In this document: positions 15,268 through 15,361 of the stretch, piece after piece
Numbering within the stretch: position 1 is the stretch's first letter
How the letters are laid out: every line of letters begins with the position of its first letter
Source: Gracilaria caudata
Lineage: Eukaryota; Rhodophyta; Florideophyceae; Gracilariales; Gracilariaceae
Assembly: GCA_030374735.1 (NCBI GenBank)
Contig: JASCIV010000450.1
Span: 4,464-19,824 of the forward strand
Reading direction: 5' to 3'
Length of the DNA: 15,361 nucleotides
Program-made: the position numbers and the translations under genes
The notes under the pieces: generated by a model
The model's input: the letters and a program-made list of their open reading frames with translations, nothing else
Told to the model about the DNA's origin: nothing
Database searches by the model: none

Positions 15268-15361
15268 TGCAATATATTGCAATATGCAATATCAATATCT
15301 TATTGCAAGTAATTAATCGTATTGCAATGAATATTGCAGTTTGTGTATAAATTGCAATACA
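15253..15361. repeat. AT-rich TTGCAATA repeat tract with two perfect palindromes
   Basis: The last 109 bp are built largely from variants of ATTGCAAT. Two copies of the self-complementary GCAATATATTGC occur at 15253-15264 and 15269-15280, 16 bp apart. Further TTGCAA or TATTGCA units occur near 15286, 15302, 15321, 15333 and 15351. On the minus strand this lies directly before the terminal exon and is probably intronic or satellite-like. It continues to the window edge, so its full extent is unknown. Confidence 0.6.

Overview
The window is nuclear DNA of a eukaryote, most likely a plastid-bearing alga or other photosynthetic protist. It encodes a DUF3110 protein with a presequence-like N-terminus (a cyanobacteria/plastid family), a kinesin-13 microtubule depolymerase, canonical GT-AG splice signals, TATA boxes at eukaryotic spacing and a Gag-like retroelement protein. 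There are no Shine-Dalgarno sites or operons. The mostly intron-less, closely packed genes and CpG-rich promoters would fit a compact genome such as that of a unicellular red alga, but I cannot fix the species from the sequence.

Left part (1 to about 6.45 kb): dense, GC-rich, apparently housekeeping. In order: a DUF3110 protein (57-911, +); a SAM-domain kinesin-13 (1108-3984, -), convergent with it; a GC-rich TATA-less divergent promoter (3985-4330); an SGNH/GDSL-hydrolase-like protein (4331-5296, +); and an atypical SDR / NmrA-like NAD(P)-binding protein (5771-6430, +). All four are uninterrupted reading frames.

Right part (about 6.45-15.36 kb): lower GC, gene-poor and accessory-looking. 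It starts with a Gag-like protein with a zinc-knuckle-like motif but no pol, RT, integrase or visible LTRs (6483-7625, -). About 2.2 kb without a convincing gene follows. Next is a secreted, cysteine-rich, RG-repeat protein (9858-10415, -) with a TATA box. A long gene-poor stretch then holds only one orphan spliced exon pair (12358-12776, +), whose 5' end I cannot find. After it comes a second small secreted cysteine-rich protein (13980-14309, or spliced to 14528, +), again with a clear TATA box. At the right edge is the terminal exon of a minus-strand gene (14929 to about 15267) that runs out of the window through an AT-rich TTGCAATA repeat tract.

No CRISPR array, tRNA, rRNA or recognisable snRNA was found. 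I do not see a multi-gene system whose parts clearly work together. The most interesting signals are the small TATA-driven secreted cysteine-rich genes and spliced exons in the right part, the orphan Gag gene, and the SGNH protein with a non-canonical catalytic C-terminus.
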